A DNA stretch of 64,000 nucleotides from Lineus longissimus (lineage: Eukaryota; Nemertea; Pilidiophora; Heteronemertea; Lineidae), in NCBI RefSeq assembly GCF_910592395.1, contig NC_088312.1:682001-746000 (forward strand), read 5' to 3'. The position numbers and the translations under genes were made by a program. Shown here piece by piece: positions 48,001 to 57,392 of the stretch (position 1 is the first letter of the stretch; each line of letters begins with the position of its first letter). A model generated the notes under the pieces. It ran no database searches. It was not told where the DNA came from and saw only the letters and a program-made list of their open reading frames with translations.

Positions 48001-49035
48001 TCCACGAGCAAGGTTACAGAATATAAATAGTAGTTGTTTTTACAGTAAAAAGGCCACGCGAGCAAAGAGACTATCGAAATGAATGCCACAATAATTGTGG
48101 CGAAGGACTTGTCTCCCGAGATAGACAGCGGAAGTGTTCCGCGCCAATTATGCCAATTCATTTGGGAGAAGTTCATTATCTTCCTTGGGCGCCGGAAACC
48201 AGCACCGCGTGATGGCAATGGAAGATGAGGCAGTGGTAGCCGAATCGCAAGTTGTTGATCATACATGTATAAGTTTGCAATCATTCGCCGAGGTCCCTAC
48301 GGCTGATAGCCGAGGCTATGTCGTCGTTCTCTTTCAGTGTTTTCCATTGCATCGGTTTTTCTCTTGTTAATAGTATTTGCGAGGGCTACATCTTTATTTC
48401 CTCTCCTTTCAGTGTATCTACAACAAGCGACCAACGTAGAAGAAGGCGGGTTCTATTTCACCGGTACCTGCATGATACTTGGGTCCGTGGTACTGTACGC
48501 CTTACCATGGGCGCGGTCCCACCCATCAAACGAAGCCATCATGGACGAGGTCAATGCAGAGGCCCACAACATTGACGTCACAGTGGCGATGATACCGGAA
48601 TTTTTTGGTTTCGCACAAAACGAAATTTATGAAAACATCCGCGCGGAGGCGAATTCGACTCCCGTGAACAGCCCAGTGACTGCATCAACTCCTCTGTACG
48701 ACCGGCAACAGAGGGTTGCGCCGTACAACATGCCGCCGAATCCAAACAAACCAAGACATATCAGACTCAAACATAAAGCGCTGAATAAATTGGTGCAGGA
48801 AATTAACGGACACGTGAACCAGGCTGGTTGTGACTTGTCCTGGTCCTCGAAGACTGTGCAGTGCGTCAGTGAGCGGCAAATGGGTGCAGAGGGTTCCCTG
48901 TCTCCAGGGGTATTCTGCGACCGAATGCGGACAATCAGCGCGCCGAACGTGGCACCGCAACTGAGGGATTCCGCCTTGTCTTCACAACGATTAGTATTAC
49001 ACAATGGCGAGGCGCAAGTGATTACAAGTTTGTAG
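21090..49035 (+). CDS. SLC16 (monocarboxylate transporter-like) MFS protein, five exons, 655 aa
   Basis: Exons are 21090-21444, 41627-41957, 42476-42749, 44482-44866 and 48413-49035, with phases 1, 2, 0 and 1 at the junctions. All four introns are GT-AG. The product is a plasma-membrane-type 12-helix MFS carrier. The SLC16 signature DNGWGW is at residues 75-80 just before helix 1, and the second signature GRYFKVRR is at 195-202 after helix 4. Helix 6 is followed by a short basic central loop ([13 protein letters not shown]). After helix 12 comes a ~170-residue cytoplasmic tail ending VITSL. Family members carry monocarboxylates, aromatic amino acids, thyroid hormone or creatine; the substrate here cannot be told. 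Start: first ATG after an in-frame TAA at 21057. Intron 1 is about 20 kb and contains two other genes on the same strand. The long join from exon 1 to exon 2 is inferred from phase and family order, not from a transcript. Confidence 0.85.
22110..22265 (+). repeat. Dispersed fragment, copy 1 (partner at 23676-23825)
   Basis: The stretch runs from ACGATTTCACTACGATGTTTG through CAGTGCGCGAGATA to GACAGGCGTGCA. It matches 23676-23825 with roughly one mismatch per ten bases. In copy 2 it lies inside a longer open frame, so this may be debris of an old gene or transposon ORF. I do not recognise the family. Confidence 0.55.
23676..23825 (+). repeat. Dispersed fragment, copy 2
   Basis: This is the partner of the stretch at 22110-22265. 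The preceding frame from 23441 is open for 94 codons and ends within this repeat (residues [13 protein letters not shown], then a stop). Both copies carry stops soon afterwards, so neither is an intact gene. Confidence 0.5.
24340..24401. repeat. Perfect 25-bp inverted repeat, 12-nt loop
   Basis: The left arm at 24340-24364 (TGTTGACTGTGCTTTAAGAG...) is exactly complementary to 24377-24401, with loop GGCGCCATGCCT. The left arm and its upstream flank (CCCAAATACT.AGACCAAATGC) also occur at about 23960-24012 without the right arm. It looks like a minimal palindromic transposon or folded-back terminus. Confidence 0.8.
24585..24700 (-). mobile_element. MITE-like element, partial copy 5
   Basis: The stretch containing CCTACATACGATTCACGAGGTCAC and GTTAACTCGTGACAAAGTGAAGC matches the reverse complement of the 185-bp element seen at 19940 and 44001. 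The outer terminus on the left is missing. Confidence 0.5.
26851..27029 (-). mobile_element. MITE-like element, copy 3 (in block A)
   Basis: It begins AGTTCACGTTTTCACATGTAAC and ends GAAACATGCAAACGTGAATC, the reverse complement of the 44001-44177 copy. The interior GAACGAACAAGTCATTTCTGA is shared. The element predates the block duplication because block B has it at the same place (34353-34532). Confidence 0.65.
27280..27289. promoter_or_regulatory. GTCACGTGAC palindrome (E-box / CLEAR-type site)
   Basis: A perfect 10-bp palindrome identical to the CLEAR consensus bound by MiT/TFE bHLH-Zip factors in animals lies 533 bp before the M60/TCAF-like start codon. Block B keeps it at 34782-34791. 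A possible leader exon ends at a GTAGGT donor near 27396, so this could be a promoter site. Its use is inference. Confidence 0.3.
27813..30310 (+). CDS. TCAF-like M60 zinc metallopeptidase, copy A (707 aa)
   Basis: Exons are 27813-29333 and 29708-30310 (phase 0, GT-AG). The N-terminal half resembles the TCAF glutamine-amidotransferase-like region ([11 protein letters not shown] around residues 50-60). The C-terminal half is an M60-type domain: [31 protein letters not shown], then HELGH at 533-537 with a downstream Glu at 551 in GTGE. This is a complete HExxH...E gluzincin site. M60 enzymes generally cut glycosylated (mucin-like) substrates, while vertebrate TCAFs are TRPM8-channel partners with a decayed site. 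There is no signal peptide, so a cytosolic location is likely. The start is Met 27813: upstream of it the two copies differ by frameshifts and show a pyrimidine-rich TTTTTCAG acceptor at 27784-27791, so the open frame upstream is 5' UTR or intron. The gene is nested in SLC16 intron 1, same strand. Confidence 0.85.
30579..31331. repeat. ~753-bp segment present only in block A, with internal tandem repeat
   Basis: Block B passes directly from CACTTGTTTT to GAATGCCCTTC, whereas block A has this segment in between. Near its left end a ~135-bp unit occurs twice (about 30549-30660 and 30690-30800, sharing CACTTGTTTTTTTTCT and GAAACATCATCAGCCC). Either it inserted in A or was deleted from B. The repeated CACTTGTTTT edge would favour a slippage or recombination deletion in B. 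Confidence 0.7.
31837..32061 (+). other. 74-codon open frame, identical in both blocks (copy A)
   Basis: The frame starts [15 protein letters not shown] and ends RAAQIEAY. It lies 1.5 kb downstream of the M60-like gene. Its 225 bases appear identical to 38577-38801, although surrounding sequence carries occasional differences. I recognise no family. It could be a small gene or just a quiet stretch of a young duplication. Confidence 0.25.
34353..34532 (-). mobile_element. MITE-like element, copy 4 (in block B)
   Basis: It was duplicated with the block. It is nearly identical to 26851-27029 and carries the same AGTTCACGTTTTCAC and AACGTGAATC termini. Confidence 0.65.
34782..34791. promoter_or_regulatory. 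GTCACGTGAC palindrome (block B copy)
   Basis: It sits in the same position as 27280-27289, 523 bp before the copy-B start codon. A nearby AGTCACGTGG at about 34761 forms a second CACGTG core in this copy only; block A has CACGTC there. Confidence 0.3.
35314..37811 (+). CDS. TCAF-like M60 zinc metallopeptidase, copy B (707 aa)
   Basis: Exons are 35314-36834 and 37209-37811, exactly parallel to copy A. Both proteins are 707 aa with no frameshift or stop in either. HELGH (533-537) and the third-ligand Glu551 are retained. By eye I count about 23 amino-acid differences (14 in exon 1, 9 in exon 2), including TWSGTG to TWDGTG beside the zinc ligand and Cys to Tyr in the EKQ.VPTG segment. I count about 14 silent changes. 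Both genes therefore look functional and are diverging. Role and location are as for copy A: a probable cytosolic M60-type peptidase or TRP-channel partner, unproven. Confidence 0.85.
38577..38801 (+). other. 74-codon open frame (copy B)
   Basis: This is the block B counterpart of 31837-32061 with the same translation (MYFNGVNYG...IEAY). No family is recognised and no splice or promoter signal decides whether it is translated. Confidence 0.25.
39293..41626. other. SLC16 intron 1, right part
   Basis: I see no exon before the acceptor at 41626 (TTTCTCTTTCTAG). Between about 39565 and 40215, loosely related phrases recur (GGCAGACGAT, CGATCATTT), suggesting an old degraded repeat. Short frames such as the one at 39328 are not supported by splice signals. 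Confidence 0.45.
42248..42411. repeat. 41-bp minisatellite, 4 copies (SLC16 intron 2)
   Basis: The unit starts GTGAGGGTCGATGTTATC. It has four head-to-tail copies with a single substitution in the last (CGGGCC to CGAGCC). Each unit contains a small stem GTCTT-GAG-AAGAC. It lies 64 bases upstream of exon 3 of the transporter. Confidence 0.92.
42861..43150. repeat. (CGCCA)n pentanucleotide microsatellite, ~45 units
   Basis: CGCCA repeats run almost uninterrupted from 42861 to about 43085, then decay into CATCA/CGTCA units to about 43150. It lies in SLC16 intron 3. The array keeps frames open on both strands, but these are low-complexity artefacts. Confidence 0.95.
44001..44177 (+). mobile_element. 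MITE-like element, copy 2 (SLC16 intron 3)
   Basis: It starts GGTTCACGCTGTCACTTGTC and ends GTGAAAACGTGAACTC, imperfect terminal inverted repeats of about 15 bases. It is the best-preserved copy of the family at 19940, 24585, 26851 and 34353. No coding capacity. Confidence 0.65.
44867..48412. other. SLC16 intron 4
   Basis: It contains the 49-bp minisatellite (45060-45310) and a tRNA-like B-box piece near 47140-47250 on the minus strand (GGGTTCGAACCTCGG). No further exon is needed between exons 4 and 5 because phases and protein family order agree, and none is seen. Confidence 0.5.
45060..45310. repeat. 49-bp minisatellite, 5 copies (SLC16 intron 4)
   Basis: The unit starts TCGCCTCGTAAACACAGCG and ends ACCAATTGCA. 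Copies 1-3 are nearly identical. Copies 4 and 5 carry a few substitutions and small insertions. Confidence 0.9.
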
Positions 49036-49088
49036 TTTGCGCAGGAGGATGCTCGGGCGATTGCTAGCTTATTGTTGGATAATGAAAC

Positions 49089-49194
49089 GCATGGAGAGTA
49101 TTACTGATTCTCTTCTAAAGGGGTTTACATCCGAAGCCGAAGCCATGAACCCCTTTAGGAGAAACTGAGTAATACTCTCCATGCCTCAGAAATG
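49089..49194. repeat. ~39-bp inverted repeat just after the SLC16 stop codon
   Basis: The left arm at 49089-49127 (GCATGGAGAGTATTACTG...) is nearly complementary to 49156-49194 (...CAGTAATACTCTCCATGC sense), allowing a few mismatches, with a ~28-base spacer. It begins 54 bases after the stop codon, so it is probably transcribed in the 3' UTR. It could be a palindromic mobile element or a strong RNA hairpin. Confidence 0.75.
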
Positions 49195-50050
49195 ACCAGA
49201 CCGGCATTTACTCCAGTATGGCCGATTGTGACTTCGTCCTGTTATGCCTTTGCGACAGTCTTCAGTATGCTCACCATGAAGGTATGATAATTACTCCAAT
49301 ATGATCCCACTTTGAGACAGTCTGTGCCAGTGTCGCATAATACGAACATACTCCTAGTTTTACAGATCCAAGACTGCTTTGTTTATAACTAAAAAATGGA
49401 CACAACTGCCTAGTCGGAACAGGATGTCTGAACAATCACAGAACTTGGTGTCACTAACCCATTTTCTGTTCAAATTGAACATTCCGATCAGCACCATGTG
49501 CGCAACATTGTTTCTTGTCCATTCAACCACATTCTTAGATCAGTAAAAGAAGAGAATCTGAGCAGACCACATCACAACATTCACTTCAGAGCCCAAGGCA
49601 CAATTGTGAAATCGTCCTTGCAATCGGTCCAAGGAACATATGATGTAATGACAATAACAAGAGATTTAAAAACATCAACACAGATCCATTTATAATTCAT
49701 TAGACTATATGTATACAACAGTTAATAACACTAACATTATTGTAAAAAGACTTTCCCATTACACTATGAGGCGGAGTTGGACGAAACACAAGGTAGTTGA
49801 TACCACCTTCAAATTAGCAATGGAACTTCACCCATTTTATCAAATTGCACAGTCAGCAAAATCCATCCCAACAATGATTGATTTTAACATTAATGGCCTT
49901 TGAAAAAAATCATTTCTGAATGAAATATTCTTCAAAATGTATCACAGAACAATCACGTAATACAAGCTTTATAATACTCTAATACTGGCCTTGTGTTAGA
50001 GATAAGTGTATTGTTTTTCATTTGTTAGTGTGAGGATTGTCAGATATCTT
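49195..50050. other. Space between convergent SLC16-type and CYB5R4 genes
   Basis: This holds the two 3' UTRs. The CYB5R4 stop is at 50053-50051. I see no additional gene in the AT-rich stretch. Confidence 0.5.
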
Positions 50051-53000
50051 TCATGATAAGAACGCATGGACCTGGTCCTTCTTGAGTCCGAGTTCTTCAA
50101 GCAACCTGCAACAGAAAAAGGATTTCAAAATGATGGTGAATGAAGAAATGGTAGGCAAAAGTGTTTGATTCTGATTTCGATTCATCTCAAATCAATCTTG
50201 CAAGGACAAAGGCACAATCAGAAGGTTGGGATGACCCGCCTTTTGCTGGCTTTGAGTATTCAGCTTGAATATTCAGTATAGAGACATCACTCGAAACCAG
50301 TCAGTATTGAGATATTACTGGTCGAAACCAGTCACCCTCTCACCTCACAGCTTCATCAGTAAAAGCTCTTGGTCCACACGCACATGCAAGCACGTTCCTC
50401 TCACTGCCTAAGAGGGCAGTGAATGGTTCTAGGAGTTCTCTCCGTATCCTTCCTCTTGTGCCCAACCAACTGTCGTCTGCTTTAGAAAGGATATGATGCA
50501 CCTCAAAGCTGAAAAAACAGATTGGGTAATTTTCAATTTATTTCATGCCTTTTGGGACATCCTGTACTACCAGCAAAGTCTAAGTGCTCTGATCGTGGCA
50601 ACAACCATGTACATCCGGTTTTCTGAGCTCACGCCTTATCCACGTCATTTCAATCAATCAATCAATCAGTGTCACACCAATCAATAAACACTACCTGATG
50701 TACTTAACACCTTAATTGCTTCCAAGCAGACGTGTGTTTCTGTGCAAACATAGTACCACTGTTACACGTATGAAGCAAATAAGTATGACTTGCCCTCAGA
50801 GTGACAGAAGCTCGATTGGTGACCATTTACATTAGTCTCCACTGATCTCAAGCCAGGAGACATCCCTCCAATGACCAAGAGACCTACCTTTTGTGGCCTT
50901 GTGCTAACTGGTCCAACTGTGATTTCCACAGAATGTCATCAATAGTTTTGTTGAAAAACATCAGTTTTACTTTACTGAAACATTGAAGTAGATCATAATG
51001 AACATGTAGTTTCTGTCTGGTCATATCAGTTTGGTCAGAATGTCATGCTGATTGCCACTGATTGGAGCAAGAGCATATTTCAGTAACCAGGAATAAAAAA
51101 CAACCCAAATACCTCAGACTAGTACGTAGACTGGCACAATACCTGACCCTTGTACACTTCGAGGATGAGAATCATCCAATTAACTGACACGGTCACAAAC
51201 AGCGAGAAGGGATTAACAGGTTTACAGCCGAGGGACTTAGCTCTAAGCGCGACACCCTCAATATAGTGGTTATCAAGAGTTTATCCTGGGAGCCAGAAGG
51301 TTATCAACTACATCATCACAACCCCAACATGTGACTTTCAATATACCTACATGTATTAGGCAACTGCAATTGTGAACTTGTGACAAGAAAAAAAGATGAG
51401 TGTCTTTGAGATAAGAGCCTGTCTGCGAATCCCTGTCTGGCGTCAGCGAACACCAAACATTCTCATGGCCTGGCCTTAGTTTATAAGAACATCCTCTTCA
51501 CCTACCAGTCGCTCTGCTCCAAGTGGATCTTTTGATGGATGAGACGGACCATCGGAGTAAATCCTGAGCCAGCAGCTAATAGGATCAAGTCAGAAGAGTC
51601 AGTGAGCTTAGTCTCGTCAAAGCTGCATTCCCAGTTTGACACAGAAAACTTATCACCTGCAAGTAGGTATGGAGAAGAAGCATTATACATCATCAATTAC
51701 CGTCGGTGCTGCTTAACCTAGGTGATGGTGGGGCCAAGTATGTCAAACACAACTCCATTTGCCCTTGGTGCTGCTCAACCTAGGTGATGGTGGGGCCAAT
51801 TACCGTCGGTGCTGCTTAACCTAGGTGATGGTGGGGCCAAGTATGTCAAACACAACTCCATTTGCCCTTGGTGCTGCTCAACCTAGGTGATGGTGGGGCC
51901 AAGTATGTCAAACACAACTCCATTTACCCTTGGTGCTGCTTAACCTAGGTGATGGTGGGGCCAAGTATGTTAAACACAACTCCATTTGCCCTTGGTGCTG
52001 CTTAACCTAGGTGATGGTGGGGCCAAGTATGTTAAACACAACTCCATTTACCCTTGGTGCTGCTTAACCTAGGTGATGGTGGGGCCAAGTATGTTAAACA
52101 CAACTCCATTTACCCTTGGTGCTGCTTAACCTAGGTGATGGTGGGGCCAAGTATGTTAAACACAACTCCATTTACAGAGGTTAGACGTCTCTTATACTTA
52201 GAGTATGATGAATCCTCTCCCTACAGACAAAGTCAGCTATGACTAAGAAACTTGGCACTGATCATGCAAACAGATAATCTGGGTTTGATGACGCAAACAA
52301 AGGTTAATATTTACTTATGTATGCTTTAACGACTCACCCACGTTTGCTTTTCCGAGATTTGGTGTAAAAACGCCATCATTGTATATTTTGATCATGAGAT
52401 AAATAACTGTTCCATCCTGACATCTTTTATCTATTTCCTTATCTAATGACGGCAAGACAGTTGTGTACGGTCGGACCACCTCAGTTCCTGAAAATTCGAA
52501 TTAAAAGACACAGTTTAATTTATGAGTTGAATCTTGTGCAGATTCATATAGACTTGGAATAAGGGTAGGTACACACTGAAGTAAATTGGATTCCGCACGA
52601 TTCTAATCTTTGCTTTTTTCTCTATATAAGCTAGTCAAGAACAAGTTATTCCTCAGGCTACAGAACACAGAACCTACCTAAAAAGTCACATTTTAGATAA
52701 ATGTGTCCTCCTATGGGTGTGATCATTCTGGCGCCCACAGGCATCATTAAACAGAAGAGGGACGTGTCATGGGTAACTCGCTCAATGCTCTCAATGGCTA
52801 AGTCTCGGTAGCAGGGGCCTGCAAGATCAAATGAAACACTTATGACTGTGAGGGTACCTAATGATGTTGTATTTCACTCCGACAGTTGGCACCTGTACTA
52901 TCAGAAACAGCCAACAACTCCAATGGGAATGTTCTCTATTGGCTGAACTCTCAGCAAGATGACTACCTACCTCTCGTAGCTATTTTCTCTAAGACATTGT

Positions 53001-56000
53001 TCCCTGGCTGGGCTTTTCCAATTTCGCCCCACTTGATCACCTTCTCTTTCGTGAGAACAATTTCCACCTTTCCAAGGCTTCTGTTTATGTTGACTGAAAT
53101 AAAGAAAGACAGTTGGCAGGAAAGTCACAAATGTTCTTGAAGCAATCGAAACATGAGAGAGTTGAATTTACCTTTTGCGGATTAATGCGCCTCTCGTGGT
53201 GGAGCTCTGTTGTGGGGAAATAAAATGGCTAAATTATGATGTCAGCCTCAGGACATCGTAGCACAGTGATGTTGAAATCAAGAGAGTTTGACCCCACGAC
53301 ACAGCAAAGTTTGTCCTTTCCACCCCAAGAGGCAATCATCTAGAAAGAAACGCAATTTGATGAATTTTCCAAAGAACCCATCAAAATTATACAAAATTGT
53401 GTTGATTATAACTCTTACCTGTTGGGTTCCCTTTAGTTTCACCTTCCAATTCTGAAGAAAAGAACAACATTTATCAAGCATACATCTGCCTCAGTTCATA
53501 TTAATCAACAATAGGCAAATAAAGTGGTAAATAAGAGGCTGTCCTATGCTCAGAGAACTCCTGACAAGATCTTCTCAATCCTGAGATTTTTACTCACCTA
53601 AACAGACCTTATAGATATTTTCTCCAAGAATCACAGATACTTCTATAACACGTCCCCTCCTGTCTATAATCACATGCTGCTGCTCGACAGATCTCGATCT
53701 CGTGTACACTACTAGCATTATTTTATCAGCGTTCTGAAACCATTCATATCTGCAAGGAAATTAAGAGTCAAGTTTGACTAAGGACGAGGTTGAAATGATG
53801 ACAGAAATGATTTTGAACAAATCTACGACCAATGAAACTGTTTGCCTGCTTACCTTGGTGTCTGTGGAACAGCTGGTACTGCAAAATCTGCAAGGGAGAC
53901 AGGGAAGGAATCAACACAATCGTCGACTAACACAGTATTCCGGTACCAGTTAGGCCTAGTGACACCATTCCTGGTGAGGTCTATATGATGAGACAGTTGG
54001 GTTTATTGGCCTAGTGATACCATTCCTGGTGAGGTCTATAGGATGAGACAGTTGGGTCTATTGGCCTAGTCACACCATTCCTGGTGAGGTCTATATGATG
54101 AGACAGTTGGGTTTATTGGCCTAGTGATACCATTCCTGGTGAGGTCTATAGGATGAGACAGTTGGGTTTATTGGCCTAGTGATACCATTCCTGGTGAGGT
54201 CTATAGGATGAGACAGTTGGGTTTATTGGCCTAGTGATACCATTCCTGGTGAGGTCTATAGGATGAGACAGTTGGGTTTATTGGCCTAGTGATACCATTC
54301 CTGGTGAGGTCTATATGATGAGACAGTTGGGTTTATTGGCCTAGTGATACCATTCCTGGTGAGGTCTATATGATGAGATAGTTGGGTTTATTGGCCTAGT
54401 GATACCATTCCTGGTGAGGTCTATAGGATGAGACAGTTGGGTCTATTGGCCTAGTGATACCATTCCTGGTGAGGTCTACATGATGAGACAGTTGGGTTTA
54501 CTGGCCTAGTGATACCATTCCTGGTGAGGTCTATATGATGAGACAGTTGGGTTTATTGGCCTAGTGATACCATTCCTGGTGAGGTCTATATGATGAGACA
54601 GTTGGGTTTATTGGCCTAGTGACACCATTCCTGGTGAGGTTTACATGATGAGACAGTTGGGTTTATTGGCCTAGTGATACCATTCCTGGTGAGGTCTACA
54701 TGATGAGACAGTTGGGTTTATTGGCCTAGTGATACCATTCCTGGTGAGGTCTATATGATGAGACAGTTGGGTTTATTGGCCTAGTGATACCATTCCTGGT
54801 GAGGTCTATATGATGAGACAGTTGGGTTTATTGGCCTAGTGACACCATTCCTGGTGAGGTTTACATGATGAGACAGTTGGGTTTATTGGCCTAGTGATAC
54901 CATTCCTGGTGAGGTCTACATGATGAGACAGTTGGGTTTATTGGCCTAGTGACACCATTCCTGGTGAGGTCTACATGATGAGACAGTTGGGTTTATTGGC
55001 CTAGTGATACCATTCCTGGTGAGGTCTATATGATGAGACAGTTGGGTTTATTGGCCTAGTGACACCATTCCTGGTGAGGTCTACATGATGAGACAGTTGG
55101 GTTTATTGGCCTAGTGATACCATTCCTGGTGAGGTCTATATGATGAGACAGTTGGGTCTATTGGCCTAGTGACACCATTCCTGGTGAGGTCTATATGATG
55201 AGACAGTTGGGTCTATTGGCCTAGTGACACCATTCCTGGTGAGGTCTATATGATGAGACAGTTGGGTTTATTGGCCTAGTGACACCATTCCTGGTGAGGT
55301 CTACATGATGAGGCAGTTGGGTTTATTGGCCTAGTGATACCATTCCTGGTGAGGTCTATATGATGAGGCAGTTGGGTTTATTGGCCTAGTGACACCATTC
55401 CTGGTGAGGTCTATATGATGAGGCAGTTGGGTTTATTGGCCTAGTGATACCATTCCTGGTGAGGTCTATATGATGAGGCAGTTGGGTTTATTGGCCTAGT
55501 GATACCATTCCTGGTGAGGTCTACAAATTTTCATACAACTAGTTAAAGGTTTTTTTGATTGGTTTCAATAAGTTGGCACGCATCAACCAGCTGGAGATAG
55601 TGAAGAAAACAAGGGCATACCTGAACCAAAAGAACTCCCAGAGCCCGTGGAAGATTTTCGAACTTGGGGAACTCTAGCGGCTGAAAGGATTTGCAAATAA
55701 AGGTAAACAATACAGCAAGGTTTAGTAAGGCTTCCATTCCATGACTTCAAATACAACTGTGAATGCTTCGAAAAGTCAAACAGCTCTGCAGAACACCAAA
55801 CCAAGGATACCATCAAAAAATTGAAGGGCTTAGAGCGCACATAAGTCAGACATAAGACATGCTGGTAACTAAAGCCACTCTTTGAGCAGTTATAATCAGA
55901 TTTGAATCAGTCCTGGTTCAAAACTGCTTCCCATCTCTCTGCAATTAGCCACGAAGTTGCATGAGTGGTAATGGCACTCTGATCTGAGCAGGAGACCGAC

Positions 56001-57392
56001 TTACCAACTATTTTACTCGCGTTGGGCAAGGCACCACCTTTCAGCTTTCCAATGAAGCACTTTTGTAACATCGATTCATGATTCACCCACATGTGAACCT
56101 GAAAAGACAAAGACATCAATGCTGTTTTTAAAAGGTGGTGTTAATATCTATGTACCAAATATAGGCTTGGTGTTTACACATTACCAGATGAGTCCATGTT
56201 TCACCACCTCACCAGATCAATACCTGCCTCATTGAAGAGTGTTGTTCCATCAGCACCCGCTGCCCTCATGAGTTGGTCAGCACCGCCAGGATGGAAGGCC
56301 ATGTAGGGTGTCACGTTGTACACAAGACCTGAAGGTGAACGAGAGATAGGGAATCAATGGAAGATGGATTTTCTCAACTCGCCGTAGCCTGTAGGAGTGA
56401 AGTCTGCTTTGATACAGGAAGAACATGATTGAGGACTAATTCTTAATCAATTCTGCCTCCTGATAATTACAAGTCTGAATCCACTACATCTTTGCCAACA
56501 TCAATTAGCTGTCATTGATTATTTATATTGCTACAAAGACCTTAGCTCCCGGCCACTTTAATGAGACGAGGACTGCGTCCCATTGAGAAGGAGATTGGCT
56601 TGTATGGATTAGTCAATTTGGCCATTTATACACAGGAAATGGTTAAGCTTGAAATGGCCTGTCACTATGAATATCACAGCTGACTGAAGTTCTATTGAGG
56701 GACCACAAACAGCATGTGTAGCATACGGGGTGTATCTCAAAATAATGTCAAATGCAAAACACAGCAGTCACAGGGCAGTACACTGCGATGAAGTGTTGAT
56801 GCTTCAATGTAATGCATTGATTCATGGCGGTAGCAACACTAGAAGCACACCCTTGATGGCAATCCAGATGTCATCCTCCTTGTTATGCTTTGCTAATTCC
56901 TCAGGGGATACCTGGTACATCGGGCCACCAATGCCAGTCATGTCAGTACCACTGTTGGCAAGCCTGAAAAAAGGAAGGAAAGGCCAAGTCAAGGTGGATT
57001 ATGTTTGTTTTTGCTTTAGCTTACCTAAAGGCTAAATTGAGGCGCAATTAAGGTACCATTAAAAGTTTTTGAATAGCAACCATTGGGAATGACAGTAAGA
57101 GCCTGAAGGAACTTGCCTATGTGACCAGCTTTATGGAGACAACGCCCAAAACAACTGATTTATCAGCAGATCAGGAGTGACTGTCAAGCATGTAAGGAGA
57201 AGAATACCGCGATGATGATGAACCTATTTCTCTCATTAGTTACCTGATCCAATCCATGAGGGAATGGCCCGGCTGCAACATAACTTTCTTCCTCGCAGGT
57301 GTACTTTCCTTTGAAGAATTCGCTATCTGAGGTGATCCCGGCAAAGGGAACTGCCCCGCAGGAGGTGGCAGACTAAGGCTTGACTTGTTCAT
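50051..57392 (-). CDS. CYB5R4: Cytochrome b5 reductase 4 (b5 - CS - reductase fusion), 535 aa
   Basis: This NAD(P)H oxidoreductase fuses a cytochrome b5 domain, a CS domain and an FAD/NAD reductase domain. Coding exons: 57392-57244, 56963-56851, 56328-56228, 56098-56005, 55680-55621, 53887-53854, 53749-53598, 53451-53419, 53093-52971, 52818-52678, 52487-52338, 51656-51506, 50974-50888, 50508-50344, 50105-50051. Landmarks: SLMDWIR before the b5 domain, haem ligands His100 (HPGG) and His123 (HMWVN) 23 residues apart as in human, CS domain about 184-275 ending [25 protein letters not shown] motif RPYT (339-342), AAGSGFTP (411-418), MFFNKT, CGP (507-509), C-terminus HAFLS. Human protein is 521 aa. 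All junction phases agree if the third intron uses a GC donor. Two micro-exons (34 and 33 nt) are supported only by phase and family alignment. The start MNKSSLS is the first Met after the upstream splice acceptor. Confidence 0.93.
51705..52175. repeat. 62-bp minisatellite, 7-8 copies (CYB5R4 intron)
   Basis: The unit starts GGTGCTGCTTAACCTAGG and ends CCATTTACCCTT. It lies between the coding exons 51656-51506 and 52487-52338. One early unit is truncated (about 51767-51804). Later units differ mainly at TGTCAAAC/TGTTAAAC. Confidence 0.92.
53953..55523. repeat. 55-bp minisatellite, ~28 copies (CYB5R4 intron)
   Basis: The unit starts GGCCTAGTGATACCATTCC and ends CAGTTGGGTTTATT. It occupies most of the intron between exons 55680-55621 and 53887-53854. 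Variants recur in patterned blocks (ATAGG/ATATG/ACATG, GACA/GATA, GAGAC/GAGGC), as expected from unequal exchange. The near-perfect length of 55 means frames shift from unit to unit, and no coding is implied. Confidence 0.97.

Noticed and set aside
53278-53348. Candidate CYB5R4 exon after CTTTCTAG
   Set aside because: The translation does not match the CS domain, and including it breaks the phase between 53419 and 53093. Without it the CS domain aligns at the expected length.
53419-53451. Reading the 33-nt CYB5R4 exon in the NWKVKLKG frame
   Set aside because: That frame resembles a CS strand but needs a weak upstream donor. The ELEGETKG frame joins both neighbours in phase 1 and gives the family length exactly.
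53954-55523. CRISPR-like look of the 55-bp and 62-bp arrays
   Set aside because: Units are contiguous with no unique spacers, and the host is a eukaryotic intron. They are minisatellites.
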